A stretch of DNA of 64,000 nt from Actinomycetales bacterium (GCA_018969355.1 JAGWYO010000003.1:1-64000); one strand, 5' to 3'. Positions 19,602 through 28,778 are shown, counted from the first letter of the stretch. Numbers and translations: made by a program. Notes: generated from the letters alone by a model not told the origin.

Positions 19602-20224
19602 TAATTCTTCTTTGGTAACAAATGGCGTGCTGGTTCAGAGTAAGTAAGACCTGAGATAAAACCTTCATCGTCAAAATGAATGCTAGTAACTGATGCCAAT
19701 GAACATTCACGACGGCGTGGATCGTGAAGCAATCTGCGATTCTCAATCGCACTTCTAAGAATCCAAATGGGTAATTGGTGAGAAATAGCTATTGCATCTT
19801 TACCATGAGCTGCATCTCGGGCAGCAAATACTGCAGCCAACATCCGGTTGATTTGATGATCGTAAGGCTCACCCCATGATGGTTTCCATGGATTCCACAA
19901 GTGACGCCATGAAGATGGATGCTTCAAAACGCCGTCTCCCACCCCAAAAGGTTTTCCTTCAAAGACATTTGCAGCTTCGATCAAGCGCTCATCTGTTGTA
20001 ATTGCAATGTTGTGCGCTGCAGCAATAGGTGCAGCAGTTTCTTGTGCTCGTTGCAGTGGAGAGACATGGAGTGCACCTAGATCTATGGTTCGAGACCAAT
20101 CACCCAATGTTTGTGCCATTTCTTGCCCGCGTGCAGAAAGAGCCCAGCCGGGTTGGCGGCCATAGAGAATCTTGTTGGGATTTTCTACTTCACCGTGGCG
20201 GACGACATGGACTGTTGAACTCAT
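19601..20224 (-). CDS. Histidine phosphatase family protein (phosphoglycerate mutase-like)
   Basis: About 207 residues from the ATG at 20224. VHVVRHGEVENP holds the phospho-accepting His near the N-terminus; SPLQRAQETA and AIAISHQLPIWILR supply the other active-site Arg and His. It heads the cytochrome c maturation operon, as in other actinobacteria, but its substrate is unknown. A longer frame to 20281 exists, but the 20224 start sits 6 bases after a TATGCT -10 hexamer and leaves space for the divergent HAD gene. Confidence 0.85.
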   Translation of the reverse strand: MSSTVHVVRHGEVENPNKILYGRQPGWALSARGQEMAQTLGDWSRTIDLGALHVSPLQRAQETAAPIAAAHNIAITTDERLIEAANVFEGKPFGVGDGVLKHPSSWRHLWNPWKPSWGEPYDHQINRMLAAVFAARDAAHGKDAIAISHQLPIWILRSAIENRRLLHDPRRRECSLASVTSIHFDDEGFISGLTYSEPARHLLPKKN

Positions 20225-20236
20225 TGGTAAAGCATA
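20225..20236 (-). promoter_or_regulatory. Leaderless-type promoter of the histidine phosphatase/ccs operon
   Basis: TATGCT (minus strand) at 20231-20236, 6 bases, then ATG at 20224. No SD is present. Confidence 0.6.
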
Positions 20237-20262
20237 AAGCGTCCCAATTGGCGCAAGTTCGT

Positions 20263-20274
20263 TAAGGTAGTGAC
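20263..20274 (+). promoter_or_regulatory. Leaderless-type promoter of the HAD phosphatase gene
   Basis: TAAGGT at 20263-20268, 6 bases (AGTGAC), then ATG at 20275. It is divergent from the ccs operon promoter 26 bases away. Confidence 0.6.
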
Positions 20275-21042
20275 ATGGCACTCACGGCGAAGCGAGCAGC
20301 CTTTTTTGATGTAGATAACACCCTCATTCGTGGCTCAACCCTCTACTTCCTGGGTAAGGGTATGTATCAGCGTGGTTATTTCACAAAAAAGGATATTTCG
20401 CGCTTCGTTTTGGCCAACCTTAGATTTCGTCTAACAGGTAAAGAAAATAGAGAAGAGATTCAACGCTTTCAAGATGCTGCCACGGATTTTATCGGCGGTC
20501 ATAGCGTTGAAGACATATTAAAGATTGCGCAAGAGATCTATGATCAATATGTATCACCTGCTCTATGGCAAGGAACAATTGATATCGCGCAAAAACATTT
20601 AGCTGCAGGTGAAGAAGTGTGGTTAGTGACTGCAGCACCTGAAGATATGGCAGTACTGATGGCAAAGAGGTTAGGTTTTACAGGAGCACTTGGCAGCAAA
20701 GCTGAAACTAAAGATGGTAAATACACAGGCAAAATGCTAGGTCTCTTATTACATGGAAAAGAAAAAGCAGTTGCTGTCCGTCAACTTGCCGAGCAAAAGG
20801 GTTTGATCCTAGAGAGTTGTTACTCCTATTCAGATAGTCATAATGATTTTCCATTATTGCAATGCGTGGGGTACCCATCAGCGATTAATCCAGATGCAAT
20901 CTTGTCGTTGCGTGCAATGGCAGAAGGGTGGCCAATCCATGATTTCCGCCGTGCCCGCCATTTAGCCAAGATTATCTCCCCTGTTGTTGTCAGAGTTGCT
21001 GCCCTGGGAACATGGTTGACCCCGCGCAAAAAACGAGGTTGA
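20275..21042 (+). CDS. HAD-IB family phosphatase
   Basis: 255 residues. HAD motif I is AAFFDVDNTLIRGS (nucleophile Asp and acid Asp, residues about 11-17), motif II is VWLVTAAPED, and motif IV is SYSDSHNDFPLL. A helical cap lies between motifs I and II (about residues 25-110). This is the SerB-related IB subfamily common in actinobacteria and often annotated beside morphology or lipid genes; phosphoserine or a phospholipid head group are possible substrates. The C-terminus is basic with a hydrophobic stretch (SPVVVRVAALGTWL). Confidence 0.85.
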   Translation: MALTAKRAAFFDVDNTLIRGSTLYFLGKGMYQRGYFTKKDISRFVLANLRFRLTGKENREEIQRFQDAATDFIGGHSVEDILKIAQEIYDQYVSPALWQGTIDIAQKHLAAGEEVWLVTAAPEDMAVLMAKRLGFTGALGSKAETKDGKYTGKMLGLLLHGKEKAVAVRQLAEQKGLILESCYSYSDSHNDFPLLQCVGYPSAINPDAILSLRAMAEGWPIHDFRRARHLAKIISPVVVRVAALGTWLTPRKKRG

Positions 21043-21082
21043 TTAACCATTAAACGCTAAATGCCAGTAATGTAGGCAAGTT

Positions 21083-23278
21083 ATGGAAATGCGCTCATTC
21101 GCCGACTACTTACGTAGTGTCGATGATGCCACCTTTCTAGAATTGTTTTCTGCGCGTCCAGATTTAGTAACTCCTGTCCCGCCAGATATTGCATCCCTTG
21201 CCGTGCGTGCATGCTCACCGCCTAGTCTGGCTCGTGCGATTGATTCACTCAATAAGTGGCAGTTCCAAGTATTGGAAGCTGCAGCAGCTATTAATGAGCC
21301 TTTTTCTTTAAAAAGTATTGTTGCGATAACAGACAAGGCTGCATCCTCAGCGTTAGATCACTTGATCTCAATTGCTCTGATTTACCCCTCCGATGATGGA
21401 ATGCGCCTTCCTTCACAACTGCGCGATGTGATTGGTAATGAACCTGCAGGTCTTGGTCCTTCATCAGTTGCAAAAATCAAAGTTGCTGAAGTTGAAAAAG
21501 CACCACCTGAAGCTAAGAAAGTCTTAGAGAGATTAATTTGGGGACCTCCACGCGGAAGCGTTGGAGATATAAAGAATCCTGGACCGGGAGTTGCTTGGTT
21601 ACTGGAGCAAAAGTTTCTTGTGCCTCTTGATCAGCGAACAGTTCTCTTGCCTCGTGAAGTTGCCATACATCTTCGCGGCGGCAAAGTTCATAAAGAAAAC
21701 TTTATTGTTCAGCCGCAATTAAAGGGCTCAAAGCGTGATGAAAAACAGATCAATCGTGCAGCCATTGCCAATATCTCTACAGTCTTGCGTTGGGTAGAAG
21801 AGCTACTCAACTTCTGGGCTGATGAACCATCCGATGCACTACGTGCAGGTGGTTTGGGAGTGCGTGATTTAAAAATTCTTTCTACTCACTTAGGTGTGGA
21901 TGAATCCTGCACAGCTTTTATTACCGAGCTTGCATACCTAGCTTCACTTATTAGTTTTGACCCGCAAGATCGAATAATGCCTAGTAATAAATTTGATATC
22001 TGGTTGATGCAAACTCCTGCTGATCGTTGGCAAGCTCTTGCTTCGCAATGGCTGATTACTTCTCGAGTCAGCGGATTAGTTGGCCGCGCAGAATCTAAAA
22101 ACGTTGCAGCCCTGGGGCCTGAGTTAGACCGAGTAAATGCATCAAAAGTACGCGCTTTAACTCTGGCCATTCTCAATGAGAATCAGGGAATTGCCCCGGA
22201 GCTTGCATCCTTTAATGAAGTGATTGCTTGGCGTGCTCCTGTGCGTCGTAACTCATCCCTGCAAGAAGAGTTAGCTAGTTGGACTCTGCGGGAGGCTGAA
22301 TGGCTTGGAATTACTGGGCAAGGTGCAATCTCTAAATACGGTCTTGAGTTTTTAGGCGGTGAAGATATAGCGATCATTAATGAAGACCTACCTAAAACCG
22401 TTGACCATATTTTGATTCAGAGCGATAACACCGCAATTGCACCGGGTCCACTAGAACATGAGATTTCACAGCAACTTGCCATGATGGCCGATATTGAAAG
22501 TCGTGGAGGTGCAACTGTTTATCGCTTTAGCGAAGCAACGATTCGTCGTGCACTTGATCATGGCAAAACTGGGGATGAAATTAAGGTCTTCTTAACTAAG
22601 ACTTCTAAGACTCCCATGCCACAACCCTTGGAGTATCTCATTGCCGATGTTTCTAAAAAGCATGGCAAATTGCGTGTTGGAAATACATCGGCATTCATTC
22701 GCTGCGAAGACACTGCTCTCATTTCTCAGATTATTAATGATAAGAGATTAGAGATTCTTGAACTGCGCCGCATCGCACCTGAAGTTGTCATCTGTGATCA
22801 TGATGCGACAGACACTATGCGTATTTTGCGTGAAGCTGGTTATCTGCCTGCAGGTGAATCAGCAACTGGAATTATGCTCACAGGCCCACGATCTAACCGT
22901 ACAGTGACTAAACCTCGACCTCCTCGTGTAATTGGTGAAATTGAAATAACAAGCGAAGAGAATTTACAGGCTGCAATCCGAGCAATTCGCACTGGTGAAA
23001 AATCAACTCACAAGCAAACTCATTTGCGACAAGCTGCCAATGAAGCTTTGGGTGCCCTGCCTCGCACCACAGCAAATGAAACAATGGATTTGGTGAATAG
23101 ATACATCCTGGAGGAGAAATCACTTTCTATTGGATATGCCGATAACAACGGCGCGGTCACTCATCGCATCATCGATCCAATACGAGTAAGCGCGGGTGCT
23201 GTGATTGCTCGCGATCACGCAACCGGTGAAGTCCAGTCCTTCAGAATCCCCCGCATCACCGGCGTGGCGCCACTATAG
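21083..23278 (+). CDS. Helicase-associated protein (XPB/Ssl2 N-terminal-like domain)
   Basis: 731 residues, no Walker motifs. The arrangement and the region around residues 430-530 (VDHILIQSDNTAIAPGPLE, then FSEATIRRALDHG) match the helicase_C_3 / XPB-N-like domain of an actinobacterial family encoded beside xpb, such as the Rv0862c/Rv0861c pair in mycobacteria. The N-terminal 100 residues (DYLRSVDDATFLELFSARPDL) are also typical of that family. The C-terminal about 85 residues resemble a WYL-like end (YADNNGAVTHRIIDPIRV ... ATGEVQSFRI). Likely a partner of the XPB helicase two genes downstream; the mechanism is not known. Confidence 0.82.
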   Translation: MEMRSFADYLRSVDDATFLELFSARPDLVTPVPPDIASLAVRACSPPSLARAIDSLNKWQFQVLEAAAAINEPFSLKSIVAITDKAASSALDHLISIALIYPSDDGMRLPSQLRDVIGNEPAGLGPSSVAKIKVAEVEKAPPEAKKVLERLIWGPPRGSVGDIKNPGPGVAWLLEQKFLVPLDQRTVLLPREVAIHLRGGKVHKENFIVQPQLKGSKRDEKQINRAAIANISTVLRWVEELLNFWADEPSDALRAGGLGVRDLKILSTHLGVDESCTAFITELAYLASLISFDPQDRIMPSNKFDIWLMQTPADRWQALASQWLITSRVSGLVGRAESKNVAALGPELDRVNASKVRALTLAILNENQGIAPELASFNEVIAWRAPVRRNSSLQEELASWTLREAEWLGITGQGAISKYGLEFLGGEDIAIINEDLPKTVDHILIQSDNTAIAPGPLEHEISQQLAMMADIESRGGATVYRFSEATIRRALDHGKTGDEIKVFLTKTSKTPMPQPLEYLIADVSKKHGKLRVGNTSAFIRCEDTALISQIINDKRLEILELRRIAPEVVICDHDATDTMRILREAGYLPAGESATGIMLTGPRSNRTVTKPRPPRVIGEIEITSEENLQAAIRAIRTGEKSTHKQTHLRQAANEALGALPRTTANETMDLVNRYILEEKSLSIGYADNNGAVTHRIIDPIRVSAGAVIARDHATGEVQSFRIPRITGVAPL

Positions 23279-23287
23279 GATTAACCC
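23276..23287 (+). promoter_or_regulatory. Leaderless-type promoter overlapping the upstream stop codon
   Basis: TAGGAT at 23276-23281 uses the TAG stop of the helicase-associated gene as its first three bases, then 6 bases (TAACCC) and the M20 peptidase ATG at 23288. Confidence 0.5.
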
Positions 23288-24349
23288 ATGTTGGCCGCCC
23301 TTGAAGCTCTGGTTAAGTTGGAATCACCAACTGAAGATCTAGCGGCATGTCAAGAGGTAGTGAGATTAGCAAGTGATCTTGCAACAACAATTCTTGGAAC
23401 ACCCGCACAAATCCGTGAAGTAAATGGACGGCCTGTTTTTTGGTGGGGCGCAGAAAATCCTGAGGTAGTTGTGTTGGCGCACTTAGACACAGTTTGGCCT
23501 AAAGGCTCTTTTACTCCACTTTGGAAGGTGGAAGGTAACAAAGCAACTGGCCCTGGAATTTTTGATATGAAAGCCGGATTTATTCAGGCCCTCTATGCAA
23601 TGAAGGGCATCAATGGTTCTGCTGCATTAGTTGCAACTACAGATGAAGAAACTGGAAGTGCAACAAGTAAAGAGTTTATCAAGCAAATTTCTGCCCAAGC
23701 TAAAGCCGTTTTAGTTTTAGAGGCCTCCCTCAACGGAATGGTTAAGACCGGCCGCAAGGGCACAGCTATGTATCAAATAAAGATTCACGGCAAAGCATCA
23801 CATGCGGGCCTTGAACCAGAAAAAGGAATCAACGCAACCATTGAGATTGCTCATGCCATTCTTGCAGTTGCTGCCCTTGAAAATAAGGAGCATGGGACAA
23901 CTGTTGTTCCAACCATGGTGCGCTCTGGTAACACAACAAACACTGTTCCAGATTTAGCTGTGCTTGATATAGATATTCGCTCATATTCAATGGATGATCT
24001 CAAGCGGGTAGACGCAGCGATTAGAAATCTCAAGGCTGTTAATGCCGATGCACGTTATGAAATCAGTGGTGGCTTTAACCGACCACCACTTGAAACCTCT
24101 TCAACTATGGCTCTCTATGAGCGTGCTGAGAAAGTTGCTAAAAAATTAGGAATGTCGCCTCTGGGCCATGTATCCGTTGGTGGAGCAAGTGATGGCAACT
24201 TCGCAGCAGCAGCTGGCGCGCAAGTTCTAGATGGATTAGGTGCAATAGGTGATGGCGCTCATGCTGCCCATGAATGGGTTGATATCAGCGTTCTTGAGAT
24301 TAGAAGCACGTTACTGAACGCCTTGATTAAGGATTTATTAGATGAGTGA
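23288..24349 (+). CDS. M20 family metallopeptidase (carboxypeptidase G2-like)
   Basis: 353 residues. Di-zinc M20 pattern: VVLAHLDTVWPKG (His and Asp near residue 61), GPGIFDMKAGF (bridging Asp), TTDEETGS (catalytic and metal Glu), VLVLEAS and a late His in DGAHAAHEWV. The dimerisation lid begins at KIHGKASHAGLEPEKGINA. It could act on glutamate conjugates such as folate or peptides, as in carboxypeptidase G2, or be an acetylornithine/peptide deacylase. It lies between two helicase-related genes and overlaps xpb by 8 bases. Confidence 0.88.
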   Translation: MLAALEALVKLESPTEDLAACQEVVRLASDLATTILGTPAQIREVNGRPVFWWGAENPEVVVLAHLDTVWPKGSFTPLWKVEGNKATGPGIFDMKAGFIQALYAMKGINGSAALVATTDEETGSATSKEFIKQISAQAKAVLVLEASLNGMVKTGRKGTAMYQIKIHGKASHAGLEPEKGINATIEIAHAILAVAALENKEHGTTVVPTMVRSGNTTNTVPDLAVLDIDIRSYSMDDLKRVDAAIRNLKAVNADARYEISGGFNRPPLETSSTMALYERAEKVAKKLGMSPLGHVSVGGASDGNFAAAAGAQVLDGLGAIGDGAHAAHEWVDISVLEIRSTLLNALIKDLLDE

Positions 24350-25991
24350 TGGACCGTTAATCGTCCAAAGCGATAAAACGCTGCTGTTAGATATCGATCA
24401 TCCGCTCTCTACAGAGTGCCGGCGTGCCATTGCACCATTTGCTGAATTAGAGCGCTCCCCAGAACATATTCACACATATCGTTTAACTCCTTTGGGTTTA
24501 TGGAATGCACGTGCAGCAGGACATGATGCTGAGCAAGTAATCGATACTTTAATTAAGTATTCACGCTACGCCGTGCCGCATTCAATATTAATTGACGTTG
24601 CAGAAACGATGTCTCGCTACGGACGTCTTCGCCTTGAAGCAGATCCAGTCCACGGGCTAATTCTTGTTACAACTGATTCTGCAGTTCTAGAAGAAGTCAT
24701 TCGCGCCAAAAAGATTCAACCATTACTGGGTGCTCGCATTGATAAAGAGACAATTGCTGTTTTGCCAAGTCAGCGCGGACAGATTAAACAATCATTACTT
24801 CGCCTTGGTTGGCCAGCAGAAGATTTTGCTGGATACGTTGATGGTCAAGCACATGAAATTGCACTCAAGCAAGAGGATTGGAAGATTCGTCCCTACCAAG
24901 AGTTGGCCGCTGAAGGTTTTTGGCATGGTGGTTCGGGTGTGGTGGTTTTGCCGTGCGGTGCTGGAAAGACAATTGTTGGCGCAGCAGCCATGGCACATGC
25001 AAAAGCCACCACTTTGATTTTGGTAACAAACACTGTGGCTGCAAGACAGTGGCGCGAAGAGTTATTAAAGCGAACATCACTCAATGAAGATGAGATTGGT
25101 GAATATTCAGGTGCCAAGAAAGAGATTCGCCCTGTAACTATTGCTACATATCAAGTGATGACAAAGAAAAAGAGCGGTGTGTATGCCCACCTTGATCTCT
25201 TTGATTCATATGACTGGGGCTTAATTATCTACGATGAAGTTCACCTATTGCCTGCACCTATCTTTCGCTTCACCGCAGATATCCAATCACGCCGTCGATT
25301 GGGTTTAACTGCCACTTTGGTACGCGAAGATGGAATGGAAGGTGAGGTCTTCTCCCTCATTGGCCCTAAGCGCTTTGATGTGCCTTGGAAAGAAATTGAA
25401 TCGCAAGGATACATCGCACCGGCGGAGTGTATTGAGGTGCGAGTAAACCTGACTGAGACCGAGCGTTTATCTTATGCAACTGCTGAAGTTGAAAACCGCT
25501 ACCGCCACTGTGCAACAACTCGCACAAAGCGTGACGTCGTTGAAGCACTCGTTAAGAAACATCAAGGCGAACAGATTTTAGTTATTGGCCAATATATTGA
25601 TCAATTAGATGAACTATCTGAAGTTTTGGGTGTGCCCTTGATTAAAGGTGAAACTCCCGTCAAAGAACGAGAAATACTCTTTAATAAATTTAGATCAGGT
25701 GAAATAACAACTCTTGTAGTTTCAAAAGTAGCTAACTTTTCTATTGATTTACCTGATGCAACTATCGCTATTCAGGTCAGTGGAGCGTTCGGCAGTCGCC
25801 AAGAAGAAGCACAACGTTTAGGAAGAATACTGCGTCCTAAGTCTGATGGGCGCACGGCAAAGTTTTATTCCGTAGTTTCCAGAGACACAATTGATCAGGA
25901 CTTTGCTCAAAACCGCCAGCGCTTTTTAGCTGAACAGGGTTACTCTTATAAAATTATTGACGCTGACGATGTTTTTCAAGGCAAGATTTAA
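24342..25991 (+). CDS. xpb: DNA repair helicase XPB
   Basis: Superfamily 2 3'-5' DNA helicase, the bacterial/archaeal homologue of human XPB. 549 residues. An N-terminal damage-recognition-like domain (about 1-180) precedes Walker A LPCGAGKTIVG (about residue 204), the DEVH box (IYDEVHLLP, about residue 300), GLTATLVREDG with the RED motif, and the second RecA domain with EEAQRLGRILRP. Overlaps the M20 gene by 8 bases. Its 3' end overlaps the convergent glutaredoxin gene by 38 bases. Confidence 0.95.
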   Translation: MSDGPLIVQSDKTLLLDIDHPLSTECRRAIAPFAELERSPEHIHTYRLTPLGLWNARAAGHDAEQVIDTLIKYSRYAVPHSILIDVAETMSRYGRLRLEADPVHGLILVTTDSAVLEEVIRAKKIQPLLGARIDKETIAVLPSQRGQIKQSLLRLGWPAEDFAGYVDGQAHEIALKQEDWKIRPYQELAAEGFWHGGSGVVVLPCGAGKTIVGAAAMAHAKATTLILVTNTVAARQWREELLKRTSLNEDEIGEYSGAKKEIRPVTIATYQVMTKKKSGVYAHLDLFDSYDWGLIIYDEVHLLPAPIFRFTADIQSRRRLGLTATLVREDGMEGEVFSLIGPKRFDVPWKEIESQGYIAPAECIEVRVNLTETERLSYATAEVENRYRHCATTRTKRDVVEALVKKHQGEQILVIGQYIDQLDELSEVLGVPLIKGETPVKEREILFNKFRSGEITTLVVSKVANFSIDLPDATIAIQVSGAFGSRQEEAQRLGRILRPKSDGRTAKFYSVVSRDTIDQDFAQNRQRFLAEQGYSYKIIDADDVFQGKI

Positions 25992-26205
25992 ACCGTTTAG
26001 GATCAACTCTAAAGAAATCATGGTGAATTCCATCGATATGAATTACAGGGACTTGTTCACCGTATAGCTTTTCTAACTCTGTATTTGCCTCAATATAAAT
26101 CTTTTCTATTTCAAAATTGAGTTCAGTTTGCATTCCTTCAAGAACTTCTACTGCCACATCACACAAATGACAACCATGTCTACCGAATACGGTTATCACT
26201 GTCAT
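25954..26205 (-). CDS. Glutaredoxin-like thiol protein
   Basis: 83 residues from the ATG at 26205 (MTVITVFGRHGCHLC). The CHLC active site lies at about residues 12-15, and EQVPVIHIDG gives the cis-Pro loop, so this is a short thioredoxin-fold protein of the DUF836/glutaredoxin type. The open frame extends to 26271 but the extra residues have no family character. Shares 38 bases of its 3' end with xpb on the other strand. Confidence 0.85.
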   Translation of the reverse strand: MTVITVFGRHGCHLCDVAVEVLEGMQTELNFEIEKIYIEANTELEKLYGEQVPVIHIDGIHHDFFRVDPKRFKSCLEKHRQRQ

Positions 26206-26285
26206 TGTGCCGGCTCTTTCTGTCAGTTTGCTTAGAGAGTTGCTTAATCCAACCCTTGGGTTAGGAGGCAATCATCTCACCTTGG

Positions 26286-26297
26286 TAGTGTGCGCCT
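26286..26297 (+). promoter_or_regulatory. Leaderless-type promoter of the secreted HExxH protein
   Basis: TAGTGT at 26286-26291, 6 bases (GCGCCT), then ATG at 26298. No SD. Confidence 0.6.
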
Positions 26298-28676
26298 ATG
26301 CAGAAAATCCTCTCGAAGAAGGCGCGGGCCAGCGTTATTGCCCTTGCCCTTGTTGCTTCGATTTTTTCTGCGCCAACTGCAGAAGCTCTTTATAAATCTA
26401 TCCCTGCAACTCAATGGGCTCATATTTATGCAGGCACTGCAACTGATATAAAACCTGAAAAACGTGGGTCGGCAAAGAATCTGCAAGCACAATCTAAGTT
26501 TGAAGTTAAATACAACAACTTCCCTGACTGGGCTAAAAAAGAGGTTCAGGCTGCTGTGGATGTGTGGGCTGCAAATTTCGCCTCCACCGTGACTATCCAT
26601 GTTGACGCATCGTGGGGTCGCTCAAGTTCTTGGGGAGTTTTAGGCAGTGCGCGCCCAACTAATTTCTACTCAGGTTTTTCAGGTGCACCTGATCCATCTC
26701 TTTGGTACACCTCAGCATTAGCAAATGCTCTAGCAGGAAAAGATTTAGATAAAGCTAACCCTGAAATGATTATCCAGGTTAATTCTTCTGCTGCGTGGAA
26801 CACTCGTGGGGATGGTATGCCAAGCAATAATGAATATGACTTGGAATCTGTTTTCTTGCATGAAATTGCACATGGATTAGGTTTCCTATCAAATGATGCA
26901 TACGACTCTTTCTATGGCATCGCAAGCCTTGATCAACCAACTCCATACGATGCATATGCACAAACATCAGATGGCAGACGACTTGCTGATTTACCATCAC
27001 CATCACTTGAACTTGGGCAAGCACTTACTTCTTCACTTGTCTGGTCAGGTCCTCTTGGAATTAAAGCTAATAACGGTGTGAAGCCAAAGCTCTACACACC
27101 ATCTCGCTATGAATCAGGATCTTCAACTAGCCATTTAGATGAGGCAACATTTTCAAAGACTGGTTTGGATTCAGTGATGACTCCTAATTTAGATCCAGGT
27201 GAGATTTTCAAAGAGCCTGGACCTTTGTTATTGGCGATGATGGAAGATATGCGCAACAAGCCACCTGCTGGAATTGCTACTGGTTTGCCTGAATCAGCGC
27301 GCAATGTTCAAGCATTTATAGGTGATTCCTCTGTGCTTATTACATTTGATCCACCAGTAAATATCCGTACCGCCCAAGTGAGTGAGTATGTGGTGAAGAA
27401 TCTAAAAACTGGGGTTGAAAAGAAGGCACTATCAAGTCCAGTTGTAGTTGCAGGCTTAAAAAACGGGGTCTCCTACTCATTTTCTGTCGTTGCAAAAAAC
27501 TCATTAGGCGTGTCGGCTGCAGCAACAAGCAAAGCTGTTACTCCACAAGCAGGCTGGAGAAGCTCAGTTCTTGATGCAACGGCAGATGGAAAATCTGTTG
27601 CAAGCACAGTTTTTAATGGCCAACCAACTATTGCCTATACCGATACAAAATCCGGTTATTTGAAACTCGCTGTTTACGATGGCAAGGCGTGGAAGAAAGT
27701 AACTGTCGATGGTGCAGGTGGAACAAGCGGGCGGACCACACACCCAATTGCTGGTCAGATATCTATGTGTGTCAATGGCAGCGGTACAAAGCAGACCCTT
27801 CACCTTTTCTATAGCGATTCAACTGATAAGGATCTGCGCTATGCCTCTTATAACGGCAAGAACTTTGTATTTGATGTAGTTGATGGAGATGGCCTATCAG
27901 TTAATGATTATTCAGATCCTGTCCGTGTGCGCACATCAAGTGATGTCAGTGTTTCAAATGCATGTGTTGCAACAGCTTCTGCTATTCAGGTTTTTTATCG
28001 TGATGAAAGCCAAGGAGTCTTATTAGGAGCAGTAAAGACTAAGGCTCCTGGTTGGACCTATGAAATGGTTGATGGGGATCGTAAAACTGATGGTCGAACA
28101 ACTGGTGACGTTGGTTTTCATCTCCAAGCAATCTTTGATGGAGTTAAAACTTATGTTGCTTATGATTCAGTTGTAACTATGAATCAAAAGAAAGAGATAA
28201 CTTCTGGGGCAATCCGTGTGGCAACGCGCATAGGTAGTGATGCAAACACGTGGAGCTATCAAACCCTTGATATCGCAACAGATGATGCAACTGTCTTTGG
28301 TTATGATGTTGCAATGTCTAAGGTAAACGGGGATGTTTTTGTCGCGTGGTTAGCTACTTCAGCTGCCACCTTCCCAAAGCCAAACCAACTGCGCTGGGCG
28401 ATGCTGAGCAAGCCACTTGAGATTTCAAAAATCACTACTGAAAACTTTGGAACACCAGGTGAGTACTTATCTACAGATGGGAAAACTATTCTCTTTAATT
28501 GCCAGGAGCGTTTATGTGCAGTGGATACAACAAAGAAAGATCTGGGCCAATCTGCCATCACTTTAATTAGAAGCACCCAAGGCTCTGAACCAACTCAGAG
28601 CACCTGGGTGATAGTTAACAAAGTTAAGTATGTGCTTGCCACTGTTAATGCCAAGCTGGGCTTACTAAAACCGTAA
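26298..28676 (+). CDS. Large secreted HExxH (zincin-like) protein with FN3-like domain and C-terminal repeats
   Basis: 792 residues. A signal peptide covers about residues 1-30 (ASVIALALVASIFSAPTAEA). The first 330 residues contain HEIAHGLGFLSND with His188, Glu189 and His192, preceded by VFLHE as in secreted zincins; the position where metzincins place a third His or Asp is Ser198, with Asp200 two residues on. Residues about 335-415 read as a fibronectin type III domain (RNVQAFIGDSSVLITFDPP ... YSFSVVAKNSLGVSAAA). Residues 420-790 contain spaced repeats of the kind SGYLKLAVYDG, DKDLRYASYNG, GVLLGAVKT that suggest a beta-propeller. Likely an extracellular peptidase; substrate unknown. Confidence 0.8.
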   Translation: MQKILSKKARASVIALALVASIFSAPTAEALYKSIPATQWAHIYAGTATDIKPEKRGSAKNLQAQSKFEVKYNNFPDWAKKEVQAAVDVWAANFASTVTIHVDASWGRSSSWGVLGSARPTNFYSGFSGAPDPSLWYTSALANALAGKDLDKANPEMIIQVNSSAAWNTRGDGMPSNNEYDLESVFLHEIAHGLGFLSNDAYDSFYGIASLDQPTPYDAYAQTSDGRRLADLPSPSLELGQALTSSLVWSGPLGIKANNGVKPKLYTPSRYESGSSTSHLDEATFSKTGLDSVMTPNLDPGEIFKEPGPLLLAMMEDMRNKPPAGIATGLPESARNVQAFIGDSSVLITFDPPVNIRTAQVSEYVVKNLKTGVEKKALSSPVVVAGLKNGVSYSFSVVAKNSLGVSAAATSKAVTPQAGWRSSVLDATADGKSVASTVFNGQPTIAYTDTKSGYLKLAVYDGKAWKKVTVDGAGGTSGRTTHPIAGQISMCVNGSGTKQTLHLFYSDSTDKDLRYASYNGKNFVFDVVDGDGLSVNDYSDPVRVRTSSDVSVSNACVATASAIQVFYRDESQGVLLGAVKTKAPGWTYEMVDGDRKTDGRTTGDVGFHLQAIFDGVKTYVAYDSVVTMNQKKEITSGAIRVATRIGSDANTWSYQTLDIATDDATVFGYDVAMSKVNGDVFVAWLATSAATFPKPNQLRWAMLSKPLEISKITTENFGTPGEYLSTDGKTILFNCQERLCAVDTTKKDLGQSAITLIRSTQGSEPTQSTWVIVNKVKYVLATVNAKLGLLKP

Positions 28677-28679
28677 TTA

Positions 28680-28778
28680 CTATTTAGCGTTACGGCGCTG
28701 AATGCGAGTCTTCTTGAGAAGTTTCTTATGCTTCTTCTTCGCCATGCGCTTGCGTCGCTTTTTAATTACGGAACCCAT
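28680..28778 (-). CDS. 30S ribosomal protein bS22
   Basis: 32-residue, extremely basic protein translated from an ATG at 28778: begins [19 protein letters not shown] and ends RIQRRNAK before a TAG. This matches the short actinobacterial ribosomal protein bS22 (AURKAIP1/COX24 domain) almost residue for residue from memory of the mycobacterial protein. It is easily missed because of its size. A TAACCT hexamer at 28822-28827 (minus strand) could be its -10, giving a leader of about 37 bases with GAGAG as a weak SD. Its stop lies 3 bases from the convergent secreted protein gene. Confidence 0.9.
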   Translation of the reverse strand: MGSVIKKRRKRMAKKKHKKLLKKTRIQRRNAK

